A stretch of 64,000 nucleotides of DNA from an uncultured Prolixibacteraceae bacterium. Lineage in GTDB: Bacteria > Bacteroidota > Bacteroidia > Bacteroidales > Prolixibacteraceae. The position numbers and the translations under genes were made by a program. This document shows, piece by piece, positions 38,601 to 46,497 of the stretch (positions within the stretch are counted from its first letter, which is position 1; each line of letters starts with the position of its first letter). The DNA is taken from assembly GCA_937915865.1 (NCBI GenBank), contig CALGIG010000033.1, forward strand, positions 124,001 to 188,000. The letters run 5' to 3'. Under the pieces are notes generated by a model, which saw only the letters and a program-made list of their open reading frames with translations, ran no database searches and was not told the origin of the DNA.

Positions 38601-39442
38601 GGCTGGCCGTCAACTGCCGAAACCTGTATGCCAGGAGCAGCACCTTCCAATGCTTTGGAAACTGTTGAATTCGACTGAGATGCAAGAATTTTGTTGTCGA
38701 CTGTACTAATTGAACCCGTTAAATCTTTTCTTTTGGTGGTTCCGTAAGCGATAGCAACAACTTCGTCAATGCCAACAGTTTCTTCCTCCATAACAACATT
38801 AACTGACACTCTATCAGAAATTTTTATTTCCTGCGATTTATAGCCAATAAATGAAAAAATAATTGTTGCATTCTCCGGGACATTGTTCAATGTATAATTA
38901 CCTTCAACATCAGTTATTGTTCCTGTTGATGTTCCTTTTATTGATACAGAAGCTCCGGGAAGCGGAAATCCGCCTGACTCAGTAACTTTCCCTGTTATTA
39001 CTTTCTTTTGCTGATTCGATGCAGTTTGGGATGAATTTGCTTCATCTTTAGGTTTTAGTACGATAAAGTTGTTGTCAAGAACTTTATACTCAATGTTTTT
39101 ATTGTCGAATATCTGGTTGAGAATTTCCACAATACTGGCATTGTTTACGTTTACTCCAACTTTTGATTCAACATCAAGCTTCTTTTCTTCGTAGAAGAAC
39201 CGAAATTCGCTTTTGTTTTCAATTTGTCTAAGCGCTTCTCTGATCGTGATTTCTTTTTCGTTCATGTTGAAGTGCTTATTTTGGGAATAGACTGATGCCA
39301 CACTTTGCATTATTCCCAGAACCATTAAAAATAGAGCTAGCTTCATAATCAATAAACCTTTCTTAACCATCCTTGCCCAACAAGGATGATCCTTAGTTCG
39401 TTTTTTTTTCATAACTTTGAAAACATTTTGGTAGTTAAACAT
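35618..39442 (-). CDS. SusC/RagA-family TonB-dependent receptor with STN signalling domain
   Basis: A full-length outer-membrane receptor of 1274 residues. After a long n-region and hydrophobic signal (MKLALFLMVLGIMQSVASVYSQ, residues 33-54), it carries an STN domain (about 57-130: ITIREALRQIENKSEFRFFY through DNNFIVLKP). A carboxypeptidase-regulatory-like domain follows (about 147-225), then the plug starting at VAIAYGTTKRKDLTGS with GSRGANGVVLITTKKGG, and a beta-barrel ending INLDI. The STN domain is the part that touches a FecR-type anti-sigma factor, and such a factor is encoded immediately upstream, so this receptor should both import and signal. Met at position 11 (39412) is an alternative start. 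It is paired with the downstream SusD. Confidence 0.95.
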   Translation of the reverse strand: MFNYQNVFKVMKKKRTKDHPCWARMVKKGLLIMKLALFLMVLGIMQSVASVYSQNKHFNMNEKEITIREALRQIENKSEFRFFYEEKKLDVESKVGVNVNNASIVEILNQIFDNKNIEYKVLDNNFIVLKPKDEANSSQTASNQQKKVITGKVTESGGFPLPGASVSIKGTSTGTITDVEGNYTLNNVPENATIIFSFIGYKSQEIKISDRVSVNVVMEEETVGIDEVVAIAYGTTKRKDLTGSISTVDNKILASQSNSTVSKALEGAAPGIQVSAVDGQPGLDMGIRIRGLGSSSQNYANALVVIDGVPAQNDNPLATISSKDIENVTILKDAASTALYGSRGANGVVLITTKKGGKGKTKISFEGRWGVNQVGPYKYDKISDPKDIYEYAWQAIYNSVRYGVAGSGMAKNYTTNVQNPNMSHEDAAQFASTHLFDYTGSTTTFSRNDLGNWMLYNVPGAVYTTTGTGATASSSMSGAYLVNTDGKLNPDAKLLYNDNYDKYLLESKLRQEYNISASGGNEKVDYFLSLGYLEDPSYIRGSSFNRYNGRSNINAQLYDWLKVGTNVAYSYRTTQSPATRYGRNPGSAVANVFRFINGQSPLIQLYAHDQDGNLIYTNGEKKVHVSAGDTYSPLGLTGTSLSSSNILTILDTDQDIRKSSDIVTRSYAEIKFLKDFKFTTNLGLEKYHETRTRYWQSETGNAPGIGALGKTYQNVTIFNTQQLLTYNHEFGKHHVDALAGHEFNKYSLENLNYRSSYELVPGFVAFTNFVGQNIGGTYAGNGGTEYANAMESYLGRVNYIYDEKYYAEASIRRDGSSKFKYNSTRWGTFWSLGGGWRASSEEFMASTKHWLDNLKIRASYGVVGNQNGVANYSGYQTWSYGALYTSSTSGTGTPSSFTLTKGNFANDGLTWENSHTIDAGIDFGLFNVLHGTLDFYNKDCVNAIWAQPIALSMGQSSIDKNSAKIRNRGIEIELNIDLIKKKDLFWSIGLNGTHYTTVLKKVPAGVGSSALNGNWTAAADGWSAAGTGGASGISYLRGINKDYYNIYMFKYGGVDQNTGLPLFYHRVTEADHTKGLYADVAVGGDAKTTNYSTADRYEMGSSIPDWIGGFSTTLKYKNFDFSAQLAYQIGGKFFSTEYGNGLYLNNSIGRALSSELIGNTWTPENTNAKFPMAMYGNTYGDGATFGSWLYTDMALFNASYINIKNITFGYNLPDETLKKIGIRNLRVYISGDNLWMKASHSGIDPRMSLVGGFEVGAYSYPTMRTISFGINLDI

Positions 39443-39492
39443 TGTGCCAACCGACTGCTAATCAACAGGCACGATAATTGATTATCCTTGAG

Positions 39493-39532
39493 GCCGGAAA
39501 ATGCTGCTAACATTTTCCGGCAATTTTTTTTT
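39493..39532 (+). terminator. Strong stem-loop between fecR-like gene and susC, T-run on plus strand
   Basis: An 11-bp perfect stem (39493-39503 with 39511-39521), 7-base loop, followed on the plus strand by a run of T to 39532. In the direction of the genes (minus strand) the A-run precedes the stem and there is no T-run after it. As a terminator it would therefore act on antisense transcription; on the sense mRNA it could protect the susC 5' end or the fecR 3' end. Confidence 0.6.
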
Positions 39533-40520
39533 ATTTCTTCGAATAAAGGATAATGGTATCTCCTTTATGTTCAAATTTAATGGTTGAGGCGTACGTTAAT
39601 GCTTCAAGCATTGTATTCAAATCTTCATCTTTTATCGATCCCGAATACATGTGATTTTTTGCCTCAGCATCGCCAAAAACGATGTTTATATTAAACCTTC
39701 TTTCCAATTTTTTGGCCAGTTCTCCAATCGTTTCGCCTGCTATTGTAAATCGCCCTTTGGTCCAGTCGGTATACCTGAAGTCGCCAATTTTCTCTTTGCT
39801 CGATTGCTTGGTTGTTAAATTGTAGCAATACAACTCGCTGGGGATCAGGTAAACAGGGGTTGAATTCGATTTGCTTATTTTTACTTTTCCTTTTTGGAGG
39901 AACGTCGTGTACAAAGAGTCGTTAGGATAACAACATACATCGAAACTTGTACCTAAAACTTCAACATTGTAACTGGGTGTTTCAACAATGAATGGATGAA
40001 GAGAATCGGGCTTAATCTCGAAAAACCCTTCTCCCGATAAGTTTACCTTACGTTTACCTAATGCTGATAACGTTGATTCGAAACGTAAATGCGAATCGCT
40101 GTTTAACTGGACCATCGATCCATCAGGTAAATGAACCGTAGTTCGTTCTCCCTTAGGTACATAGATTTCGGTGTATTTTGGGTTTGAATTGATGGATTTC
40201 TGTGACAAAAAATATCCTAATGAAGTTGATAACCCCACGATTAGTAATATTCCGGCTGCATAACTTATAAATTGTTGCAGGCGCTTTTTCCGCAACCCGG
40301 TAATGTTTTCCTGGTGAATCATTTCCAGAATGCGGTCGATCTCTTTTCGCTTCTGGAACGAATTCATCTCCAGGTTTAAACCTGATAATATCCAGATATT
40401 TTTAAGACGGCTAATTTCTTTTTCCTTTTCTACCGAATTTTTTGTCCAATTTAAAACTTCAGCAGTTTCTTCTTCGTTAGCCTGTCCCGAAATGTACTTT
40501 ATAAGTAATTCTTCAGTCAT
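39531..40520 (-). CDS. FecR-family anti-sigma factor
   Basis: A membrane-bound anti-sigma factor of about 329 residues when started at 40520 (MTEELLIKYISGQANEEE); an in-frame Met 12 codons upstream is equally possible. The order is a short cytoplasmic N-terminal segment of about 75 residues, one transmembrane helix (FISYAAGILLIVGLSTSLGYF), a FecR domain (EIYVPKGERTTVHLPDGSMVQLNS and VNLSGEGFFEI), and a C-terminal DUF4974-like domain (RRFNINIVFGDAEAKNHMYSGSI). The C-terminal domain is the usual contact for the STN domain of the SusC encoded next. In this family the protein holds the sigma factor inactive until the receptor binds its glycan. It follows the sigma gene by under 100 bases in the same direction. 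Confidence 0.93.
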   Translation of the reverse strand: MTEELLIKYISGQANEEETAEVLNWTKNSVEKEKEISRLKNIWILSGLNLEMNSFQKRKEIDRILEMIHQENITGLRKKRLQQFISYAAGILLIVGLSTSLGYFLSQKSINSNPKYTEIYVPKGERTTVHLPDGSMVQLNSDSHLRFESTLSALGKRKVNLSGEGFFEIKPDSLHPFIVETPSYNVEVLGTSFDVCCYPNDSLYTTFLQKGKVKISKSNSTPVYLIPSELYCYNLTTKQSSKEKIGDFRYTDWTKGRFTIAGETIGELAKKLERRFNINIVFGDAEAKNHMYSGSIKDEDLNTMLEALTYASTIKFEHKGDTIILYSKK

Positions 40521-40613
40521 TAGGTTGGGTTTCTGTATGTGAAACGAACGACTCAAAAAATACCCTGAGTGAAAATTGAAAAAAAAATAAGAAAGGTTGA
40601 AAAAATCAGATTT

Positions 40614-41249
40614 TCAAATGTGAGGAACTTTTGTTTGTTGGCAATCGCTTAGAAAAGAACGGAAGATAAAAAATAAATTTATTGATTCAGGGAACTTGCG
40701 TTCAAGCGCTAATCGTATAGTTTTTAGTGCTTTGGTTAAATGGCTTTCTATGGTCTTTTCCGAAATCATCAGCGATTGACTTATTTCCTTGTTATTCATC
40801 CCTTTAACCCTACTCATAATAAAAACTCTCTGGCACTGTTCCGGCAATCCGCTTATCGTCCGGTCTATTTCATCCTGAATTTCCAATGCAAATAAATCAT
40901 CAAGAATAGGATCAGTAAGGGCTTCAAAATTTTCAGACAACCTGCGATATTCTTCCTGTTTGTCTGTCCTGAATTGCAACATTAGCTTTTCCCTGCGTAT
41001 CAGGTCAATACATCTGTTTCGGGTTAAAGTAAACAGGTAAGCATTTAAATTGGTGTCAGCCGAAAGCTTTTGCCGGGTGTCCCAAAGTTTTAAAAAAACA
41101 TCCTGGAGAACTTCTTTGGTATTTTCAGGGTTATTCAAATATCCGTTGGCAAAATTATACAACCGGGTGTGCCAGTGCTCGACAATATGGCGGAAATCTT
41201 TTTCATTTCCCGACATTAAACCAAACAGATATTTATCGTTTTCTTTCAT
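40614..41249 (-). CDS. ECF-type RNA polymerase sigma-70 factor
   Basis: A 211-residue extracytoplasmic-function sigma factor. Region 2 is visible at about 20-95 (FRHIVEHWHTRLYNFANGYL, EVLQDVFLKLWDTR, LFTLTRNRCIDLIRR) and region 4 at about 130-190 (LPEQCQRVFIMSRVKGMNNKEIS followed by a helix-turn-helix ISEKTIESHLTKALKTI). It is the first gene of the minus-strand locus and is followed by its presumptive anti-sigma factor and an STN-bearing SusC. This is the standard trans-envelope signalling arrangement that switches on a PUL when its glycan is present. The last 25 residues (FFIFRSFLSDCQQTKVPHI) extend beyond region 4. Its target promoter is most likely that of the susC gene, which is inference. 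Confidence 0.95.
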   Translation of the reverse strand: MKENDKYLFGLMSGNEKDFRHIVEHWHTRLYNFANGYLNNPENTKEVLQDVFLKLWDTRQKLSADTNLNAYLFTLTRNRCIDLIRREKLMLQFRTDKQEEYRRLSENFEALTDPILDDLFALEIQDEIDRTISGLPEQCQRVFIMSRVKGMNNKEISQSLMISEKTIESHLTKALKTIRLALERKFPESINLFFIFRSFLSDCQQTKVPHI

Positions 41250-41421
41250 CCAGTTGAGAAAGTGCTAAAAATAGGTCAGTTTTTATAAAACCCATTAAAT
41301 TTGTATCTATCTGTAAAGTAAAATCAGAAATCATTAACATGGGTTCAGTTATTTCAAATTTTTATATGACTAATTTTATTTTCACAATCTGATATTTGTG
41401 TTGAAACCTAAACTCTGAATT
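41250..41421. promoter_or_regulatory. Divergent promoter region between sigma-factor gene and GH95 gene
   Basis: This 172-base A/T-rich gap separates divergently transcribed loci B and C and must hold promoters for both. TAAATTTG at 41296-41303 on the plus strand fits the Bacteroidota -7 consensus TAnnTTTG, but no good -33 TTTG lies at the expected spacing. GATATTTG at about 41392-41399 is a one-mismatch alternative close to the GH95 start. The exact start sites are not determined. Confidence 0.35.
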
Positions 41422-43632
41422 ATGAAACGTAATGTATTTGTATTGGTTATATGTATTTTATTTTTAAGCCATGTTGAGGCAAAACGCCCGGATTCTTTGA
41501 AAATATGGTTTAACCAGCCGGCGCAAAAATGGGCCGACGAAGCTTTACCCATCGGAAATGGCCGAATGGGTGCTATGTTATTCGGAGGTGTTGAAAAAGA
41601 ACGTATCCAGTTTAACGAACAGAGTTTATGGTCGGGCGATAACAACTGGGACGGCGCTTATGAAACTGGCGATCATGGTTTTGGTTCCTATCGTAATTTT
41701 GGCGATGTCAATCTCGAATTTATTTGTGCCGGTAAGCCTGAAGCTTACTCCAGAGGTTTGGATATTGTTACCGGAATTCATACTACTAAATTTAAAATCA
41801 ATGGAGTGAGTTATCAGCGCGAAGCTTTTGCCAGCCATCCCGACCAGGTAATGGTATTTCGGTATACGGCCGGAAAGAAAGGGATGCTTTCGGGGCGGAT
41901 TCAAATTTCGTCGGCGCAAGGGGCAGCAAGCGTTATCGAAAATAACGTCCTGAAGTTTTCATCTGAAATGCCCAATAAACTGAAATATGCAGCCGCGGTA
42001 AAAGTTGTATCATCTGGTGGAAGTCTGAAGACTGAAGGTGATGCCCTTGTATTTGAAAAGTGTAGCTCACTTATTTTGTATGTTGATGCCAGAACCAATT
42101 ACAAACCCGATTATAGCTCGGGCTGGAGAGGCGATGATCCGCTTCCGGTAATCGAACGGGAATTATTGACAGCTTCGGCAAAACCATACTTGCAATTGAT
42201 GAAAAACCATGTTGCTGATTTAAGCCATCTTACTTCAGCAGTCCGCATCGATATCGGAAAAACAGCTCCTGAATTATTGGCCCTTCCAACCAACGAACGG
42301 TTAAAAAAATACGGAGAGTCGGCTAATGATCCCGATTTGGAAGAAATGATGTTTCAGTATGGGCGTTATTTGCTGGCCAGCTCGTCGCGTCCCGGAGGAT
42401 TGCCAGCCAACCTTCAGGGCCTTTGGAACGACAGCAATACGCCTGCCTGGGCCAGCGATTACCACAATAACATTAATATACAGATGAATTATTGGGCCGC
42501 TGAAAGTACAAACTTGTCTGAATGTCATTTACCATTAATCGATTATATTGTTGCACAGGCTGAACCATGCCGTATTGCCACCCGTAAAGCTTTTGGCGAA
42601 AATACCCGGGGCTGGACCGCTCGTACAAGTCAGAATATTTTTGGAGGAAATGGCTGGGAATGGAACATCCCTGCAAGTGCCTGGTATGCACAGCATGTAT
42701 ACGAGCACTGGGCTTTTACGCACGATAACGAATATTTAAAGAATACGGCTTATCCGATGTTAAAAGAAATTTGCCAGTATTGGGAAGACCGGCTGAAAAC
42801 GTTGCCCGATGGAACCTTAGTCGTGCCAATGGGATGGTCGCCCGAACATGGTCCGCGCGAGGACGGGGTGATGCACGATCAGCAACTGGTTTGGGATTTG
42901 TTTCAGAATTATCTGGAAGCAGCATCGGTGTTGGGTGTTGATGGCGAATATCAGAAAAAAGTATCTGCAATGCTGGCACATCTGGCTCCAAATAAAATTG
43001 GTAAGTGGGGGCAGTTGCAGGAATGGCAGGAAGATCGTGACGACCCCGACGACCAGCACCGCCATACTTCACATTTGTTTGCAGTGTATCCCGGAAGGCA
43101 GATCAATACAACAAAAACTCCAGAACTGGCCAAGGCCGCAATTATTTCTCTGCGTAGCCGTAGCGGGAATTACGGAAAAAACATCGATAAACCTTTTACT
43201 GTTGAATCAACAGTTGGCGATAGCCGCCGCTCGTGGACCTGGCCCTGGCGTTGTGCCTTGTGGGCGCGTTTAGGCCAAGGCGAACGTGCGGGGATAATGG
43301 TTTCAGGCTTGCTGAAATACAACACTTTGCCTAATTTATTTTGTACACATCCACCTTTCCAGATGGATGGAAATTTTGGCATATCGGCAGCAGTGGCCGA
43401 AATGCTGATTCAGAGCCATGCCGGAGAGATTGATTTATTACCTGCCATACCGCAACGCTGGGCAGCTTGGGGCTCATTTAGTGGCTTGTGTGCCAGAGGC
43501 GGATATGTCGTTGATTGTGAGTGGAAATCAGGAGAAATCACTTCATTTCGTGTGTACTCGAAGACAAAAAATCCGGTAAAAGTACGGGTAAATGGTAATA
43601 TAAGAGAAGTGATGCCCCAAGTGATAAAATAA
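41422..43632 (+). CDS. GH95 alpha-L-fucosidase (or alpha-L-galactosidase)
   Basis: An exported inverting GH95 enzyme of 736 residues with signal peptide ending near VEAKR. Family blocks are IWFNQPAQKWADEALPIGNGRMGAMLFGG (residues 28-56), FNEQSLWSGD, the central SSRPGGLPANLQGLWNDSNTPAWASDYHNNINIQMNYW, WEWNIPASAWYAQHVYEHW, MGWSPEHGPREDG with E475, HRHTSHLFAVYPG, and PFQMDGNFGISAAVAEML with D649. The paired asparagines in HNNINIQMN, E475 and D649 correspond to the catalytic set known for GH95. The length is somewhat shorter than many relatives but no domain seems missing. Known members act on alpha-1,2-fucose or alpha-L-galactose. It starts locus C, head-to-head with the sigma-factor gene. Confidence 0.92.
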   Translation: MKRNVFVLVICILFLSHVEAKRPDSLKIWFNQPAQKWADEALPIGNGRMGAMLFGGVEKERIQFNEQSLWSGDNNWDGAYETGDHGFGSYRNFGDVNLEFICAGKPEAYSRGLDIVTGIHTTKFKINGVSYQREAFASHPDQVMVFRYTAGKKGMLSGRIQISSAQGAASVIENNVLKFSSEMPNKLKYAAAVKVVSSGGSLKTEGDALVFEKCSSLILYVDARTNYKPDYSSGWRGDDPLPVIERELLTASAKPYLQLMKNHVADLSHLTSAVRIDIGKTAPELLALPTNERLKKYGESANDPDLEEMMFQYGRYLLASSSRPGGLPANLQGLWNDSNTPAWASDYHNNINIQMNYWAAESTNLSECHLPLIDYIVAQAEPCRIATRKAFGENTRGWTARTSQNIFGGNGWEWNIPASAWYAQHVYEHWAFTHDNEYLKNTAYPMLKEICQYWEDRLKTLPDGTLVVPMGWSPEHGPREDGVMHDQQLVWDLFQNYLEAASVLGVDGEYQKKVSAMLAHLAPNKIGKWGQLQEWQEDRDDPDDQHRHTSHLFAVYPGRQINTTKTPELAKAAIISLRSRSGNYGKNIDKPFTVESTVGDSRRSWTWPWRCALWARLGQGERAGIMVSGLLKYNTLPNLFCTHPPFQMDGNFGISAAVAEMLIQSHAGEIDLLPAIPQRWAAWGSFSGLCARGGYVVDCEWKSGEITSFRVYSKTKNPVKVRVNGNIREVMPQVIK

Positions 43633-43634
43633 AT

Positions 43635-43908
43635 ATGAATATCCGTTTCAGTGCCTAATGATGAATGAAGCGCGGGCGGCCTAGGCCGGTGAGCCGAAAA
43701 ACAAGTGACGACGGCGTTAAAAAATCTTTTCTGTTTGAGCCAAAGGCGAGTTTAAAAGATTTTAGCCGTCGAACGCTAGTTTTTCGTGCGAAGCGGGCTA
43801 AGCCTTGACCTTTTTTGATTACTTTTTTGTGTCAAGACAAAAAAGTAATTGGGGTTTTGGGGCAAAGCCCCAACGCTAAATCGGTTAGGCATTTTATGGG
43901 ATATTCAT
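43635..43908. repeat. 274-bp palindromic element with terminal inverted repeats
   Basis: Ends ATGAATATCC (43635-43644) and GGATATTCAT (43899-43908) are perfect complements, and TGCCTAA (43652-43658) pairs with TTAGGCA (43885-43891) inside them. Two further hairpins lie within. One is a long nested stem (43695-43702 with 43779-43786; 43709-43715 with 43765-43771; A/T-rich middle). The other is a 13-bp stem (43818-43830 with 43837-43849) followed by GGGGC-AAA-GCCCC. It has no coding frame of note and looks like a non-autonomous (MITE-like) or REP-type element. It fills most of the 433-base gap after the GH95 gene. Confidence 0.7.
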
Positions 43909-43956
43909 TAAAATAAATTTCAGGCTATTGTCTATTCGTATGTTTTACAACAAGCA

Positions 43957-43964
43957 TAAATTTG
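43957..43964 (+). promoter_or_regulatory. Possible Bacteroidota -7 element before oxidoreductase gene
   Basis: TAAATTTG matches the TAnnTTTG -7 consensus and lies 101 bases upstream of the oxidoreductase start, just after the palindromic element. A -33 TTTG is not at ideal spacing (TTCG at 43935-43938 is the nearest). Between it and the gene there is a small stem (TCAAAG 43997-44002 with CTTTGA 44010-44015) and a T-run. The region could be a leader with an attenuator. Confidence 0.3.
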
Positions 43965-44065
43965 TTCTGTTTCGGGATAAATAAATTATCATTGCGTCAA
44001 AGAGACGCACTTTGATCCTTTTTTACAATTATTATTAATAAACCACAAACTAAATCCATCATTCA

Positions 44066-45481
44066 ATGAAACAAAATTCGAACAATGGGCTGAACAGACG
44101 TGACTTTTTGGGTCTGTCAGCTCTTGGCCTTACCGGTCTCACTATCCTTCCAAGTTGGACTATGGCCGACGGAACCCGCATCGCTCCAAGCGACCGCGTA
44201 GTAATGGGCTTTATCGGTCTGGGACAGCAGGGAATAAACGACTTTGGCAGTTTTTCGAGCGTTCCTGGGGTGCAAATCGCAGCTTGCTGCGACGTTGACA
44301 GCATGAAACAGCTACGCTTCAAAAAACGCGTTGAAGCATGGCAAGCCAGCAGGTCGGTTGCAAGTCGTTGCGACATGTACGAACAATACGAAGAGTTGCT
44401 TGAACGTAAAGACATCGATGCTGTTGAAGTTTGTACTCCCGACCATTGGCATGCTTTGATGACTATTCATGCTTGTCAGGCCGGAAAGGATGTGTATGTG
44501 CAGAAGCCGCTGTCGTTCACCATTACCGAAAGTCTCCAAATGGTGAAAGTTGCCAACACCAACAAACGGATTGTTCAGGTAGGGAGCCAGCAACGTTCGA
44601 GCAAAGAATTCCAGAAAGCCATCGAGTTGGTTCAGGCCGGAAAAATCGGGCATATTGAAAAAATATATGCCAAAGTAGGCGATCCGCCAAAACCGCTTGA
44701 TTTGCCTGAAATGCCAATCCCGGGAAACCTCAATTTTAACCTTTGGATGGGTCCGTTGAACGATCCAAAAGTTCATTATCATCCAGATTTGTGTCCTCCG
44801 ATTTCGATTGAACCCGAAGAACGCGAAAAACTTTGGGGAGCATGGCGTTGGTACCGCGAAACCGGTAACGGATTCACTGCCGACTGGGGTGCGCACATGT
44901 TCGACATTGCACAGGCAGCCATTGGTATGGATGGTTCAGGCCCTGCTCTCATTATTCCAAAAGGATACAATAGTCAGCCTTACCTTACTTTTAAATACCT
45001 CACTGGTGTTGAAATGACCGAACAACCTTACCTGGAAGATATGCCGGGCGCGCAAGGTATCAAGTTCATTGGCACAAACGGCTGGATTGAAGTGGCCCGT
45101 GGTTACCTGGCTTGTTCCGAAGCATCGTTGGTTCCCGCTGAATTAGCCGGAAGACGTCCGAAAAATTTAACTCCGGAAGAACGCAAAAAAATGTTCGAAG
45201 AAATGCAGAAGAGCGCAGCCAAAGGAAGCGGAAGTTTCGAAATCAGTTCGCCTCACATGCAAAATTTTGTTGATTGTGTACGTTCGCGCAAAAAGCCAAT
45301 TGCTTCCATTGAAGTTGGTTGCAGCACAGCCATCACTTGCTGCCTCGGAAATATGGCTACGGAACTTCAGCGCCCTGTAAAATGGAACCCTGCAACCTTG
45401 AGTTTTGGCGATGATAAAGAAGCAGCCAATCATCGGTTGTATTATTATCAATACCGTAATCCGTATAATCTTTATAAATAA
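44066..45481 (+). CDS. Tat-exported Gfo/Idh/MocA-family oxidoreductase
   Basis: A 471-residue NAD(P)-dependent oxidoreductase with a twin-arginine signal (NRRDFLGLSALGLTGL). The Rossmann fold starts at VVMGFIGLGQQG (residues 45-56). The family motif usually written EKP is here VQKP with K147, and the C-terminal catalytic block reads GADWGAHMFDIAQ with H277 and D280. Tat export fits a protein that folds around bound cofactor before reaching the periplasm. Relatives include sugar oxidoreductases and the GH109 alpha-N-acetylgalactosaminidases. Within the Gfo/Idh family, members that oxidise glycosides at C3 begin the oxidation/beta-elimination pathway, and the sugar isomerase-like gene that follows by 30 bases is the typical partner. 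The specific activity is inference. Confidence 0.85.
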   Translation: MKQNSNNGLNRRDFLGLSALGLTGLTILPSWTMADGTRIAPSDRVVMGFIGLGQQGINDFGSFSSVPGVQIAACCDVDSMKQLRFKKRVEAWQASRSVASRCDMYEQYEELLERKDIDAVEVCTPDHWHALMTIHACQAGKDVYVQKPLSFTITESLQMVKVANTNKRIVQVGSQQRSSKEFQKAIELVQAGKIGHIEKIYAKVGDPPKPLDLPEMPIPGNLNFNLWMGPLNDPKVHYHPDLCPPISIEPEEREKLWGAWRWYRETGNGFTADWGAHMFDIAQAAIGMDGSGPALIIPKGYNSQPYLTFKYLTGVEMTEQPYLEDMPGAQGIKFIGTNGWIEVARGYLACSEASLVPAELAGRRPKNLTPEERKKMFEEMQKSAAKGSGSFEISSPHMQNFVDCVRSRKKPIASIEVGCSTAITCCLGNMATELQRPVKWNPATLSFGDDKEAANHRLYYYQYRNPYNLYK

Positions 45482-45511
45482 ATCGTAACCCAAGAACCTA
45501 AATATAAAACG

Positions 45512-46459
45512 ATGGAAACAAAACGTGAATTTTTAAAGAAACTAACTTTACTCACTGCCGGAGGTTTTATGGCTGGAAGCGTTGCTCCGGCAATAGCTTC
45601 GGTTAAAAGTAGTTCTTCTGTATCTGGTAAAAAATCGGTTGGTCTTCAGATTTATTCATTGGGAAAGGAACTGACCGACGATGTTCCCGCCGGAATGAAG
45701 AAAATTGCAGACATTGGATATACTCATATTGAATTGGCTGGCTACGGAAACCGAAAGATGGGTCAATACGAAGTTGGAGAATATCGGAAAATTGTGGACG
45801 GCGCTGGTTTGAAAATTACCAGTTCGCACGTCAATCCAATGGATCGTAAATTTACTGCCGACAAAGTTGCCGGAATTCTGGATTGGTGGAAGCAAACCGT
45901 TGAAGATCATGTGAAACTTGGCGTAAATACCTTGGTTCAACCCATGATGCCAAGCATCGAAAACCACGATGATGTCAAAATCGTTTGCGAAGTTTTCAAT
46001 AAAGCTGGTGAAATTGCGAAAGCTGCCGGAATTAAATGGGGATACCACAACCACAACATGGAATTTAAACGTATTGCAAAACCTGGCGAAACTCCGCCAT
46101 CAGGCCCATTTGCGGCATTCATACCATTTGGCGACATCATCTACGATTTGCTGCTTGCCGGTACCGATCCGAACCTCGTTTTCTTCGAAATGGATGTTTA
46201 CTGGACGGTAATGGGACAAGCCGATCCGCTGGAATATTTCGAAAACTATCCAACCCGCTTCCCTGTTTTGCACATTAAAGATCGTGCTGTATTAGGCCAG
46301 TCAGGAATGATGAACTTCGAAAATATCTTCAAAAAAGCTTATGCCAACGGATTGAGTGATTACTATGTTGAAATTGAAAAAGTGAAAACAGGCATTACTC
46401 AGTTTGAAGGAGTCAAAGGCTGCTACGATTATTTAAACAATGCACCGTTTGTAAAATAA
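45512..46459 (+). CDS. Exported sugar phosphate isomerase/epimerase-like TIM-barrel protein (AP endonuclease 2 superfamily)
   Basis: A 315-residue protein of the xylose isomerase-like/AP-endonuclease-2 superfamily. The N-terminus (METKREFLKKLTLLTAGGFMAGSVAPAIAS) resembles a Tat or Sec signal but has KR instead of RR. Barrel features are SVGLQIYSLGKEL at strand 1, YTHIELAGYG, KITSSHVNP, KWGYHNHNMEF with two histidines (about residues 177-179), LVFFEMDVYWTVMGQ, FPVLHIKDRA and YYVEIEK. The E-D-H-E residues spread over these strands would bind a divalent metal. It directly follows the Tat-exported oxidoreductase, so both probably work in the periplasm on the same substrate. Homologues in the keto-glycoside route act as 3-keto-sugar lyases or isomerases. 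It precedes a hairpin terminator. Confidence 0.82.
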   Translation: METKREFLKKLTLLTAGGFMAGSVAPAIASVKSSSSVSGKKSVGLQIYSLGKELTDDVPAGMKKIADIGYTHIELAGYGNRKMGQYEVGEYRKIVDGAGLKITSSHVNPMDRKFTADKVAGILDWWKQTVEDHVKLGVNTLVQPMMPSIENHDDVKIVCEVFNKAGEIAKAAGIKWGYHNHNMEFKRIAKPGETPPSGPFAAFIPFGDIIYDLLLAGTDPNLVFFEMDVYWTVMGQADPLEYFENYPTRFPVLHIKDRAVLGQSGMMNFENIFKKAYANGLSDYYVEIEKVKTGITQFEGVKGCYDYLNNAPFVK

Positions 46460-46497
46460 ACGGAAATTTGACTATAAAATACTTTAGACGATGAGTG

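Noticed and set aside
43635..43908. Insertion sequence with transposase
   Set aside because: Inverted ends are present but no coding frame fits within 274 bp.
44312..44896. Minus-strand frame of 194 codons
   Set aside because: Antisense to the Gfo/Idh gene, with no signal peptide or motif and no promoter or terminator of its own.
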